Shown one piece after another: positions 1-8,431 of a stretch of 64,000 bases of DNA; the stretch's first letter is position 1; every line of letters begins with the position of its first letter. A program made the translations under genes and the position numbers. The stretch spans positions 1 to 64,000 of the forward strand of contig CAWGPM010000015.1 of NCBI GenBank assembly GCA_963824415.1. Direction: 5' to 3'. Under the pieces are notes generated by a model, which saw nothing but the letters and a program-made list of their open reading frames with translations, was not told the DNA's origin and made no database searches. The stretch comes from JABDQA01 sp963824415 (GTDB taxonomy: Bacteria > Desulfobacterota > Desulfobulbia > Desulfobulbales > Desulfocapsaceae).

Positions 1-49
1 CTTTCTCCTTTGACTAACCCTTAAATAACACCACACGCTAATAGGCCTC

Positions 50-1297
50 ATGGACAAAATACTTAACGACGCCCAGAGAATTGTCATTACCGGGGTTGGT
101 CTGGTTGCCCCCAACGCCTCAAACCCTGCCGAATTCCGGAAAAAGGTACTGGCCGGTACCTCCGAAATCCAACGGATAGATCTGCGTTATTTCGGCAGCG
201 CACCCGCTGGCATCTGCACCTTCGACGAGACCAGGTATCGCAAGAAAAAAGAAAACAAGAAAGGTACCCGGGCCGGCTGCATCGGGGTCTATTGCGCCCA
301 TGAAGCGTTGAGCGATGCAGGGCTTGCGCCGGACCATTACCCGCTTGACAGAGTGGGCGTCTATATTGGCCTGACCGAACATGGGACCGTTGAGACGGAA
401 AACGAGATATACAATATAAAATGCTATGACTACGATGTTTCCTACTGGACGCATCATCACAATCCCCGCACCGTGCTGAACAATCCGGCGGGTGAAATCA
501 CCATGAGCCTCGGCATCACCGGCCCGCATTATTCCATCGGAGCTGCCTGCGCGGCAGGCAACGCCTCGCTGATTCAGGGGGTCCAGATGCTTCGGCTCGG
601 TGAAGTCGATATGGCTATTGCCGGGGGCATCTCTGAATCCACCGGCTCGTTTGGCATATTTGCCAGTTTCAAATCCCAGGGTGCACTTGGCGAGGCCGAT
701 GACCCCACCCAGGCCTGCCGTCCGTTTGACAGGAGTAGAAACGGTATTGTCGTCTCCGAGGGGGGCTGCGTCTACATTCTCGAAACATTAGAAAAAGCTC
801 GCAGCAGAGGAGCAAGAATTCATGGCGAAATTGTCGGTTATGCGATGAACTCCGATGCCCGGGATTTTGTTCTGCCTTTCGGCGAACGCCAGAGTGAGTG
901 TATGCAGCTGGCCCTCGACAGAGCCGGGCTGCAACCGGCGGATATCGACCTGATATCAACCCATGCCACCGGCACCAAACAGGGAGATATCGAAGAATGC
1001 AAGGCGATACGCTCACTTTTTACAGGCTGCCCACACACCTATATAAACAACACCAAATCTATCATTGGACATGCGATGGGCGCGGCCGGCGTACTCGAAT
1101 TGGCCGCAAACCTCGCTTCGTTCGAGGACAACTTGGTCCATCCGACAATTAACCTCACCGACCTGGATCCTGAATGCGCCCTAGATAATCTGGTTTGGGG
1201 AGAGCCGCTCAAAGTCGATCGCATCAATACGATCTTGAATAACTCATTTGGTATGGTCGGAATTAACTCGACGGTGATCGTCAAAAAAATCGTCTGA
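50..1297 (+). CDS. beta-ketoacyl-ACP synthase, FabF-like (KAS II fold)
   Basis: This is a condensing enzyme that elongates an ACP-bound acyl chain with malonyl-ACP in the cytoplasm. The 415-residue protein has the usual length of FabF-type synthases. The Cys-His-His triad is visible: Cys167 in GAACAAG, His305 in STHATGT and His341 in KSIIGHAMGAAG. It opens a same-strand cluster with its own ACP, two flavin desaturase-like proteins, a ketoreductase and a dehydratase, so it probably serves a specialised acyl or polyene pathway rather than bulk fatty-acid synthesis. No good Shine-Dalgarno sequence precedes the ATG, and the cluster may extend left of the window. It is not a FabH/OleA-type thiolase. 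The family is certain; the chain it makes is inferred. Confidence 0.9.
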   Translation: MDKILNDAQRIVITGVGLVAPNASNPAEFRKKVLAGTSEIQRIDLRYFGSAPAGICTFDETRYRKKKENKKGTRAGCIGVYCAHEALSDAGLAPDHYPLDRVGVYIGLTEHGTVETENEIYNIKCYDYDVSYWTHHHNPRTVLNNPAGEITMSLGITGPHYSIGAACAAGNASLIQGVQMLRLGEVDMAIAGGISESTGSFGIFASFKSQGALGEADDPTQACRPFDRSRNGIVVSEGGCVYILETLEKARSRGARIHGEIVGYAMNSDARDFVLPFGERQSECMQLALDRAGLQPADIDLISTHATGTKQGDIEECKAIRSLFTGCPHTYINNTKSIIGHAMGAAGVLELAANLASFEDNLVHPTINLTDLDPECALDNLVWGEPLKVDRINTILNNSFGMVGINSTVIVKKIV

Positions 1298-1414
1298 GGC
1301 AGCGCCCGATCCGGACGAATTCTGAAAAAACAGTTAAAAAGTCGCGCTATGTGTGTTATAAAGTATCTTTTGCGTGTTTTACGCTACAGCTAATTTTTAA
1401 ATTCATATGTCGGA

Positions 1415-1474
1415 GGCGATTTACGCTTTTGTAAAGAGATCGCCCCGGCAGCCGATGTAAACGCCAGAGTCGGC
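1415..1474 (+). other. two tandem hairpins in the leader of the ACP gene
   Basis: In the 200-base gap before the ACP gene, GGCGAT/ATCGCC plus TTAC/GTAA form one hairpin (1415-1444). GCCGA/TCGGC form a second (1451-1474). No U tract follows, so this is not a clear terminator. It could be a structured leader or a processing site. I do not recognise a known riboswitch class. Confidence 0.35.
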
Positions 1475-1497
1475 ATCCGTATCAATCGGAGAAATAG

Positions 1498-1749
1498 ATG
1501 ACACGAAGTGATATAAAAGATCTGATTATTGAAATCATTGAAGATATAGATGACGAAGCAGATTTCGACAATCTGGATCCGGATCAGCCGCTGCGCGATC
1601 AGCTCGATCTGGATTCGATGGATTTTCTCGACATCGTCATGGAACTTAGGAAGCGTCACCAGCTGCAGATTCCTGAAGAAGACTACCCGCAACTCGCAAC
1701 ATTAACAAGCTGTACCAACTACCTCGAACCGCTACTCAAAGAAACCTGA
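1498..1749 (+). CDS. acyl carrier protein dedicated to the cluster
   Basis: This is an 83-residue acidic acyl carrier protein. Ser40 in LDLDSMDFLD is the expected attachment site for 4'-phosphopantetheine; the usual DSL is replaced by DSM, as is common in secondary-metabolite ACPs. A GGAG ribosome site lies just upstream of the ATG. The next gene begins three bases after the stop, so the two are probably translated together. The ACP would hold the growing chain while the neighbouring ketosynthase, reductase, dehydratase and flavoenzymes act on it. The identification is firm; the substrate is unknown. Confidence 0.9.
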   Translation: MTRSDIKDLIIEIIEDIDDEADFDNLDPDQPLRDQLDLDSMDFLDIVMELRKRHQLQIPEEDYPQLATLTSCTNYLEPLLKET

Positions 1750-1752
1750 TCC

Positions 1753-3138
1753 GTGCATGCCAGCTTTGTTGTAATCGGGGGCGGACTCTCCGGACTTGCC
1801 GCCGCCATTCGACTCGCCAGATACAACGAGAACGTTGTTCTGCTCGAGCGGCACTCACGCGTCGGCGGTCTGAATTCGTACTATTATCGTAATAATACGC
1901 TGTTCGAAACAGGCCTGCACGCGATAACCAACTACGCCGACAAGGCTGCCCGTCACGCACCAATCAACAAACTGCTCAGGCAGCTCAAGATCAGCCGGGA
2001 TGAGATCGGTTTCCACCAGCAGATTCGAAGCGAAATCTGTTTCCCCGAAAAATCGATCTTCTTCACAAATGATTTCAGTCAATTTTTCGAAGAAATCAAT
2101 GAAAAGTTTCCCCACGAGACAGACGGATTCAAACGCTTGGTCGCCCATATCGATCAGGCCGATCCGTTTCGACCGCAGCCCTATCTCTCTTCGAGATCGG
2201 TTCTTTCCGAATATCTTAATGACCCGCTGTTGATCGATATGCTGCTCTGCCCGCTGCTCTATTACGGTTCGAGCTGGGAAAATGATATCGATTTCAAGCA
2301 GTTTACCATCATGTTCCGCTCAATTTACCAGGAAGGTCTGTTCCGCCCTGCAGGCACCATCAAGAACTTGCTGGACCTGCTGGTTGGCCGCCTCAAGCAG
2401 TACGGCGGCACCATCATGCTCAAGACCGGCGTGCGCGACATCATCGCCCAGGGCGAGAAAATTATCGGGGTGACGCTGGAAAATGGTGAACGAATACTAT
2501 GCCAGCATTTGGTATCGACCATCGGCCTGGATGAAACAAAACTGCTGCTTGGTGGTTTAAAAAAGAAAAAAGAAGAAACTCGCCTCGCCTTTGTTGAATC
2601 TATCTTTCAGGTTAAGCCAAAGGAAAAATTTACGCTGCCCACCGACCGCACCTGCATTTTCTACAATGAAAAACTGCCCTTTCGCTTCCAGCAGCCGGTT
2701 GAGCCGGTCTGCTATGACAGCGGCGTGATCAGCCTGCCCTTTAATTTTCACGATCTTAAAAGTGGCAAAGAGACTGTCGAAGTTCGCACCACACAACTTG
2801 CTAACTATAAGAGATGGCTTAGTATTTCCTCTGACCAGCAACGCTACGAGGCAATGAAGCTCGAACATACCACCGAATCATGTCGCCGTATCGAAAGCAT
2901 TGTTGGACCGTTTGCTGACCAGGTGATCTTTTCCGACTGTTTCACCCCGCTGACGGTGGAACGCTTCACCGGCAAACACGGCGGTGCAATTTACGGCAGC
3001 CCGAAAAAGATCAGCGACGGGGTTATCGGTTATGATAATCTGGTCCTGGCCGGAACAGATCAGGGCTTCCTGGGTATCGTCGGTTCAATGCTCAGCGGTG
3101 TCTCGATGGTCAACAAGCATATACTGTCGAAACTCTAG
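1753..3138 (+). CDS. CrtI-like FAD-dependent oxidoreductase (phytoene desaturase/isomerase family), copy 1
   Basis: This is a 461-residue flavoprotein of the phytoene desaturase, carotenoid isomerase and retinol saturase superfamily. The N-terminal Rossmann motif is G9-x-G11-x-x-G14, with Glu32 ending the second strand and RVGGLNS following. The C-terminal AGTDQGFLGIVGSMLSG matches the FAD-binding tail of these enzymes. It starts with GTG, three bases after the ACP stop. Next to a ketosynthase and an ACP it would desaturate, saturate or isomerise double bonds of an acyl chain rather than make carotenoids, because no phytoene synthase is seen. A second, divergent copy follows. The reaction is not predictable from sequence. 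Confidence 0.8.
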   Translation: MHASFVVIGGGLSGLAAAIRLARYNENVVLLERHSRVGGLNSYYYRNNTLFETGLHAITNYADKAARHAPINKLLRQLKISRDEIGFHQQIRSEICFPEKSIFFTNDFSQFFEEINEKFPHETDGFKRLVAHIDQADPFRPQPYLSSRSVLSEYLNDPLLIDMLLCPLLYYGSSWENDIDFKQFTIMFRSIYQEGLFRPAGTIKNLLDLLVGRLKQYGGTIMLKTGVRDIIAQGEKIIGVTLENGERILCQHLVSTIGLDETKLLLGGLKKKKEETRLAFVESIFQVKPKEKFTLPTDRTCIFYNEKLPFRFQQPVEPVCYDSGVISLPFNFHDLKSGKETVEVRTTQLANYKRWLSISSDQQRYEAMKLEHTTESCRRIESIVGPFADQVIFSDCFTPLTVERFTGKHGGAIYGSPKKISDGVIGYDNLVLAGTDQGFLGIVGSMLSGVSMVNKHILSKL

Positions 3139-3176
3139 GCAAGCCGCCCCGCTTTCCACCCTTTTCCTCTAATCTA

Positions 3177-4583
3177 ATGGCTGTCACGCTCACCCAGACT
3201 AAAGATGCATACGATGTAATCGTAGTCGGCTCCGGTCTTGGCGGCCTTACCGCTGCAAACCGGCTGGCCCGCTGCGGTCATCAGGTGCTGCTGCTCGAGC
3301 ATCACCACCGGCTCGGCGGACTCGCAACCTGGTTCAAACGAAAAAATCATATCTTCGACATCTCCCTGCACGGGTTTCCCTACGGCATGATTAAAACATG
3401 CAAGAAATACTGGAACCGGGAGATCATGAACTCCATTGTCCAACTTACCGATATCGTCTTCGACAATCCGCAGTTCTCATTGCGCACCACCTTCGACAAA
3501 GACGATTTTACCTCGATCCTGGAAAACCAATTCGAGATATCCAGAGCGCAGATCGATCTCTTTTTTGAGCGCATCGGCCGGATGAATTTTTACGACGATC
3601 AGGCCATGACGACGCGTGAGCTGTTCGAACAATATTTCCCCGGCCGTTCGGATGTTCACCGGCTGCTGATGGAACCGATAACCTATGCCAATGGTTCCAC
3701 CCTCGACGACCCGGCCATCACCTACGGTATTGTCTTTTCCAATTTCATGAACCGGGGTGTCTTTACCTTTCAGGGGGGAACCGACCAGCTTATCCACCTG
3801 ATGGCAAAAGAACTAGAGCAAAACGGCGTGACCATCTGCACCCGGGCCAAGGTCGAGCGGGTGGTAACCAGGCAGCGTAAAACCCTCGGGGTCGAGGTGG
3901 AGGGTAAATTCATCGGAGCCGGCGCGGTGGTCTCCAACAGTGGCATCACCAACACCATCTATAACCTGATGGATTCAAACGAATTTTCCGATGAATTTCT
4001 CGAGAAAGCCGCCCGGATCAGGGTGAACAATTCGAGTTGCCAGGTCTATATCGGTATCCGTCAGGGTGACACCATTGAAGATATCGGTGATCTGCTTTTC
4101 ACCTCCCGTTCGGCCCAGTTCGATTCTGGAGAACTGCTCGACATCAACACCAGATCCAAGACGTTTTCGGTCTATTATCCAAAAACCAGACCCGGGCACG
4201 ACCGCTATACCATCGTCGCTTCGATGAACAGCCATTACGATGACTGGGCCGCCATGGATAAGACCTCCTATCAGCGCAATAAAGAGGCGATGATCGAGCG
4301 CAGCCTCGACGATCTGGAGCGTTATATTCCCCATGTGCGAGATAAGATCGACTGGCTCGAGGCTGCCACCCCATTAACTTTTAACCGGTATACCCTGCAC
4401 ACCAAAGGCACGTCTTTTGGCACCAAATTCGAAGGGCTCGATATTTCGCGTTCCATTTTCAAGGAGATCGGCGGCCTGTTTCATGTGGGTTCAGTTGGGA
4501 TTATCATGTCCGGCTGGTTGGGGGCGATAAACTACGGGGTGATTGTGGCCAACGATGTGGACGGGTATCTACGCTCGCAATAA
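3177..4583 (+). CDS. CrtI-like FAD-dependent oxidoreductase, copy 2
   Basis: This 468-residue protein is from the same superfamily as the preceding gene but clearly divergent, so it is not a recent duplication. It has G18-x-G20-x-x-G23 with Glu41 for FAD, then RLGGLATWF. The C-terminal region HVGSVGIIMSGWLGAINYG fits the FAD-binding tail. It lies 38 bases after copy 1 on the same strand. Paired desaturase-like proteins beside ketosynthase and ACP genes recall polyene clusters and the clusters proposed for ladderane lipids in anammox bacteria. The product cannot be read from sequence. It is followed by the inverted-repeat element at 4591-4848. Confidence 0.8.
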   Translation: MAVTLTQTKDAYDVIVVGSGLGGLTAANRLARCGHQVLLLEHHHRLGGLATWFKRKNHIFDISLHGFPYGMIKTCKKYWNREIMNSIVQLTDIVFDNPQFSLRTTFDKDDFTSILENQFEISRAQIDLFFERIGRMNFYDDQAMTTRELFEQYFPGRSDVHRLLMEPITYANGSTLDDPAITYGIVFSNFMNRGVFTFQGGTDQLIHLMAKELEQNGVTICTRAKVERVVTRQRKTLGVEVEGKFIGAGAVVSNSGITNTIYNLMDSNEFSDEFLEKAARIRVNNSSCQVYIGIRQGDTIEDIGDLLFTSRSAQFDSGELLDINTRSKTFSVYYPKTRPGHDRYTIVASMNSHYDDWAAMDKTSYQRNKEAMIERSLDDLERYIPHVRDKIDWLEAATPLTFNRYTLHTKGTSFGTKFEGLDISRSIFKEIGGLFHVGSVGIIMSGWLGAINYGVIVANDVDGYLRSQ

Positions 4584-4590
4584 CTGATCA

Positions 4591-4848
4591 CCTGAATATT
4601 TCATGGAAAAACAACAAAGACTATTATTATCTGAACAATATCAAAAGTTTGTTCTAAAGTTACACAATTATGCGAACAACACAGTTTGTACCCTTTAGAA
4701 TCAATGATGAAAAGACAGCATTTCCACCCTTCGGGCGAGTCGATACGGCCTGCTATCCCGCGTCGCTTTTGGGGAAGGCATATTACGCATATAGCCTTCC
4801 CCAAGTCTCCTTGGCTAGCAGGCCGTCTCAACTCGTGAAATATTCAGG
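4591..4848. repeat. MITE-like element with 13-bp terminal inverted repeats and nested hairpins
   Basis: The ends are perfect inverted repeats: CCTGAATATTTCA at 4591-4603 and TGAAATATTCAGG at 4836-4848. Inside is a 10-bp stem (4746-4755 with 4816-4825), and within that an 11-bp stem (4769-4779 with 4794-4804). There is no convincing coding sequence and no obvious target duplication. It could be a non-autonomous mobile element, an intergenic repeat or a large RNA structure between the two halves of the lipid cluster. No second copy was noticed in this window. Confidence 0.6.
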
Positions 4849-4874
4849 CTAGACGATTTAATACAAGGAACTAT

Positions 4875-5621
4875 ATGCAAAGCTTCGACGGGAAAACAGC
4901 CATCGTCACCGGCGCCACCAGGGGAATCGGGCGGGCCATTGCCGAAGCGCTGCTGAAACGCGGCGCCCGGGTTATCGGGATTTATCGCCGTAACCACGAT
5001 GAAGCGGATAAATTTCTACAGAGCGTCAACCGGGACAGCGCTCAACCGAACCTTGAAATGATCGCCTGCGATGTGGCCGATTACGACGCGGTCAAACAGC
5101 TCTACATTGACATTGAGAAACGCTTTGATACGATCGATATCCTGATCAACAATGCCGGTATCCGGCAGGATGCAATCGTTGCGCTGATGGACAGGGACCA
5201 GTGGCAACAGGTGATCGACGTTAACCTGACCGGCACCTTCAACCTGTGCAAATTCGCCGTACCGCTGATGCTCAAGCAGAAATATGGTCGTATCGTGACC
5301 ATCACCTCACCGGCTGCTTATCTTGGTTTTCAGGGGCAAGCCAATTACAGCGCTTCCAAGGCCGGACAGATCGGTTTCACCCGGACGCTGGCTAAAGAGG
5401 TCGCCCGCAAGAAAATTACCGCCAACTGCGTGTCGCCTGGTTTTATCCAGACCGAGCTGATCGAAGACCTCAGCGCAGAACAGATGTCTGCCTATAAGAA
5501 AATGGTGCCCATGCGCCGCTTTGGTAACGTTGACGAAGTGGTCGAGGCCGTTTTATTTCTTGCTTCTGCAAAGGCCTCCTATATCACCGGGGCAACACTT
5601 GAGGTCAACGGAGGGTTGTAA
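4875..5621 (+). CDS. 3-oxoacyl-ACP reductase, FabG-like short-chain dehydrogenase
   Basis: This 248-residue short-chain dehydrogenase probably reduces the beta-keto group on the ACP-bound chain with NAD(P)H. It shows TGATRGIG for the cofactor, NNAG at 92-95, and the catalytic Ser145, Tyr158 and Lys162 (YSASK). The C-terminal SYITGATLEVNGG is typical of FabG. An AGGA sequence precedes the ATG. The dehydratase gene starts directly after its stop codon. It belongs functionally with the ketosynthase and ACP upstream, although the repeat element lies between them. FabG-like is firm; exact substrate use is inferred. Confidence 0.88.
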   Translation: MQSFDGKTAIVTGATRGIGRAIAEALLKRGARVIGIYRRNHDEADKFLQSVNRDSAQPNLEMIACDVADYDAVKQLYIDIEKRFDTIDILINNAGIRQDAIVALMDRDQWQQVIDVNLTGTFNLCKFAVPLMLKQKYGRIVTITSPAAYLGFQGQANYSASKAGQIGFTRTLAKEVARKKITANCVSPGFIQTELIEDLSAEQMSAYKKMVPMRRFGNVDEVVEAVLFLASAKASYITGATLEVNGGL

Positions 5622-6101
5622 ATGGCACCAGATTGCGATGCAGAAACATTACTGGGTGAGATCTTCTCGAAGATTCCCCACCGGCCGCCGTTTCTCTGGG
5701 TGGATCGGATCATCGAGTCGGGCCCTGAATTTATCGTTGCCGAAAAAAAAATACCCGAAGACCTCGAACTCTTTAATGGCCATTATCCGGGTAACCCGCT
5801 GCTTCCCGGCGTTCTTATCTGTGAGGCCATATTTCAGACCGGTGCCCTGTTGCTTGCCGAAATGCTAGAAAAAGACACAAACGCCGAACAAAGCCCCGGA
5901 GAGAAGGATAAAAAAGTACCGGTGCTGACCAAAATCCGCGACGCGCGATTCAAGCGGCCGATACGACCCGGCGAAACGATCCGGCTGCAGGTCAGACTGG
6001 TGGACAGGCTTTCCTCCGTCTGCATACTCAAAGGCAGCGCCGAAGTCGATGGCAAGCTAGCGGTCAAAACTGAGTTTTCCTGCGCACTCGTTGCCTTGTA
6101 G
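5622..6101 (+). CDS. 3-hydroxyacyl-ACP dehydratase, FabZ-like hot-dog protein
   Basis: This 159-residue hot-dog fold dehydratase removes water from 3-hydroxyacyl-ACP to give a trans-2-enoyl chain. PHRPPFLWVDRI and the catalytic FNGHYPGNPLLPG with His54 and Glu68 are the FabZ/FabA signature. The gene abuts the reductase stop codon, which implies coupled expression. No enoyl reductase of the FabI type is seen in the cluster. Repeated cycles would therefore leave double bonds unless a CrtI-like enzyme or a housekeeping reductase acts. That supports a polyene-type product, as inference only. Confidence 0.88.
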   Translation: MAPDCDAETLLGEIFSKIPHRPPFLWVDRIIESGPEFIVAEKKIPEDLELFNGHYPGNPLLPGVLICEAIFQTGALLLAEMLEKDTNAEQSPGEKDKKVPVLTKIRDARFKRPIRPGETIRLQVRLVDRLSSVCILKGSAEVDGKLAVKTEFSCALVAL

Positions 6102-6263
6102 CAGATGCAATATAATACCGGAGAGTGCCGCTTCATACTTACCTTTGTTTGCAGTGATGGTTCAGTACGTTTTAGGCCGGTCGGCTCCTGAGTCGCCTCA
6201 TGAACAGATATGTCACCCAGGTAAGTACTTGCGATGACAAATCTTTTTCTGTAAACTGTGCGG

Positions 6264-6291
6264 TTGACCTTTCGCTCAAAAATAGTAATAT
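6264..6291 (+). promoter_or_regulatory. candidate sigma-70 promoter of the tol operon
   Basis: TTGACC at 6264-6269 and TAATAT at 6286-6291 are separated by 16 bases. They lie about 85 bases before the tolQ start in a 276-base non-coding gap. Confidence 0.55.
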
Positions 6292-6377
6292 AACCATGCC
6301 TCGGCCGGTTTGGTCAGTTTCTGGCCCGGCCGGTGAATTCATAGACTAATGTTTCTTTCTCATAAGGACTCTGCATT

Positions 6378-7076
6378 GTGCAACTCTCGATAACCCAGAT
6401 GATTCTGCACGCCGGGCCGGTCGGCCAGGTGGTTATGCTGCTGCTGCTTTTTTTCTCGATCGTTTCCTGGTCGATAATCTTCATGAAGTTCAGACTGTTT
6501 CGCAATGTTCGGCTTGACTCCGAAGACTTTCTGGAAACCTTCTGGAATTCAGGAAATTTAAATGAAGCCAGTGCGGCTGCCGAAGATTTTACCTACAGCC
6601 CTGAAGCCTCGGTGTTCATCGCAGGGTTTAACGAGCTCAAAAAAATCAACAAGATAAGAGCCAGAGGCGAGGACAGCAAACCTGAAACCCTGGAGATGCA
6701 GCTGGCCACGATGGACAACCTGAAGCGGGCGCTTAGAAAGGCTGAAGACGAAGAGATCAACAAACTTGGCAATCTGCTGCCCTTTCTGGCCACCACTGGA
6801 AGCGCCACCCCATTTATCGGTCTGTTCGGAACGGTCTGGGGGATCATGGTCTCGTTTCACGATATCGGTCAGCGCGGCTCAGCCTCGCTGGCCGTTGTCG
6901 CACCCGGTATTTCCGAAGCACTGGTTGCCACTGCAGCGGGTCTGGCAGCGGCAATTCCGGCGGTTATTTTCTATAACTATTTTGCCAATAAGCTGACCCA
7001 TGTGCAGTACAATGTGCAGAGCTTTGCCTCGGATTTTCTGAATCTGGTAGAACGCGACCTGCTCAGCAGAGTATAG
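6378..7076 (+). CDS. tolQ: TolQ, inner-membrane proton channel subunit
   Basis: This is a 232-residue MotA/TolQ/ExbB family protein of the inner membrane. With TolR it uses proton motive force to energise TolA, for outer-membrane constriction and stability. A first membrane segment lies near residues 17-36. Two more lie in the C-terminal half around LPFLATTGSATPFIGLFGTVWG and SEALVATAAGLAAAIPAV, both classic TolQ sequences. The start is GTG with an AAGGA site 10 bases upstream. tolR, a tolA-like gene, tolB and cpoB follow on the same strand, which fixes the assignment as TolQ rather than ExbB. Confidence 0.92.
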   Translation: MQLSITQMILHAGPVGQVVMLLLLFFSIVSWSIIFMKFRLFRNVRLDSEDFLETFWNSGNLNEASAAAEDFTYSPEASVFIAGFNELKKINKIRARGEDSKPETLEMQLATMDNLKRALRKAEDEEINKLGNLLPFLATTGSATPFIGLFGTVWGIMVSFHDIGQRGSASLAVVAPGISEALVATAAGLAAAIPAVIFYNYFANKLTHVQYNVQSFASDFLNLVERDLLSRV

Positions 7077-7103
7077 ATTGTCCTACTCGCAAACACATAG
7101 ATT

Positions 7104-7523
7104 ATGGGACCACTAAACGGCAACGGCAGAAAACAACTGGTATCGGACATTAACGTAACCCCGCTCGTTGATGTTATGCTGGTGCTGCTTATTATTTTTA
7201 TGGTTACTGCCCCGATGATGACCCAGGGGCTTGATGTGGACCTGCCTGAGACCACGACTAAATCGTTGCGCCAGGATGAAAAACCTATTGTCGTGACGGT
7301 GGACAGGGAAGGCAAAATCAGCCTCGATCAGCTTGAAGTAACCAGAAAGGTGCTTTACCAGAATCTGTCAGGGCTCGATGAAACGCTCAAAGACAAGCCG
7401 ATTTATCTGAAGGCCGACAAGACAGTGGCCTACGGCGTTGTCGTGGCGATCATGGCCGATATCAAAAAGGCGGGCTTTGATAAACTGGGGATGATAACCC
7501 AACCGGAAGAAGAAGAAAAATAA
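7104..7523 (+). CDS. tolR: TolR, biopolymer transport protein
   Basis: This is a 139-residue TolR/ExbD protein with one N-terminal membrane segment and a periplasmic domain. The motif SDINVTPLVDVMLVLLIIF carries Asp23, the expected proton-relay residue inside the membrane. It partners TolQ, which ends 27 bases upstream. The tolA-like gene starts one base after its stop, so the group is co-translated. Confidence 0.92.
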   Translation: MGPLNGNGRKQLVSDINVTPLVDVMLVLLIIFMVTAPMMTQGLDVDLPETTTKSLRQDEKPIVVTVDREGKISLDQLEVTRKVLYQNLSGLDETLKDKPIYLKADKTVAYGVVVAIMADIKKAGFDKLGMITQPEEEEK

Positions 7524-7524
7524 A

Positions 7525-8403
7525 GTGGCAAAGCAGTATCGCCTCACATACGCCGGCTATAACAGCTGGCTGATGCCGCTCAACCTGGCCATAGGCTTTC
7601 ATCTGGTCGTGGCCCTCAGCGTGCTGTTTCTTCCCGGTCTGCTCAAGCCAAAACCGAAGTTCGAAGATATCTACACGGTAAACCTGGTCAATATCGCCGA
7701 GCCGGTGATTGAACAGAGTATGCCGGAACCTGTGGCTGAACCCGAGGTTGTGCCCGAGCCGGTGGTTCCCAAAGAGGCGGTTTCCATTGCTGAACCTGCA
7801 CCTAAACCGGTTGTGGAGGCCGCACCGGTGGAACCGATTTCACTGAAACCGCTGAAGCGCAAGGTCAAGAAGGAGATCGAAGCACCCAAGCCACCTGACC
7901 GGCAGAAAGAACTGGACCGTCTCAAGCGTCAAGCCTTAGCCGAGGCGACCCGGGCCGAGCAACTTGCCGCCGAGCAGGCAAGAATTGCCGCCGAAGAGGC
8001 AGAGCGTCAGCAAAAATTGATGGAAGCGCAACTTGCGCGGATAAAGAACCAGGTGCGGAGCACGCCTACGACGGGGCCGCCAAGAAATTCATCCAGTTCC
8101 AGTGCGTTGAGTGGTGTTGAAATGCAATATTATGCAGCAGCTCAGGGAAGAATCAAACAGTATTATACTTTGCCGGATTTCAAGCAATGGGACGATTCGT
8201 TGCAGGCTGTTGTCAGTATTGAAATCGCCAGAGACGGTACGATCATAAATCACTATTTCGAAAAACATTCCAGCGACCCGACCTTTGACCAATTTGTCAG
8301 GAAAACTCTGGAAGCCGCCAATCCACTGCCGCCGATTCCGCCCGCCATCAAGGGAAGCAAATATGAACTCGGTCTAATCTTCAGGCCTGGGAGCATCCAG
8401 TAA
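7525..8403 (+). CDS. tolA: TolA/TonB-like energy transducer
   Basis: This 292-residue protein is anchored by a membrane segment around residues 20-36. It is followed by a Pro/Glu/Val-rich stretch, a charged Ala/Glu/Gln/Arg coiled-coil stretch (about residues 110-175) and a C-terminal domain with a TonB/TolA character (YAAAQGRIKQYY and a final conserved FRPGS). It should span the periplasm and carry energy from TolQR to the outer membrane. The start is GTG, one base after tolR. The C-terminal domain is as close to TonB as to classic TolA, but the position between tolR and tolB supports TolA. Confidence 0.85.
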   Translation: MAKQYRLTYAGYNSWLMPLNLAIGFHLVVALSVLFLPGLLKPKPKFEDIYTVNLVNIAEPVIEQSMPEPVAEPEVVPEPVVPKEAVSIAEPAPKPVVEAAPVEPISLKPLKRKVKKEIEAPKPPDRQKELDRLKRQALAEATRAEQLAAEQARIAAEEAERQQKLMEAQLARIKNQVRSTPTTGPPRNSSSSSALSGVEMQYYAAAQGRIKQYYTLPDFKQWDDSLQAVVSIEIARDGTIINHYFEKHSSDPTFDQFVRKTLEAANPLPPIPPAIKGSKYELGLIFRPGSIQ

Positions 8404-8431
8404 TATAAACGCACAGCATCCATTGACTATT

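Noticed and set aside
119..529. Long minus-strand frame inside the ketosynthase gene
   Set aside because: It is a shadow frame of a well-supported gene with no family resemblance.
4670..4852. 60-codon frame within the inverted-repeat element
   Set aside because: It reads through the hairpin stems and has no ribosome site or known pattern.
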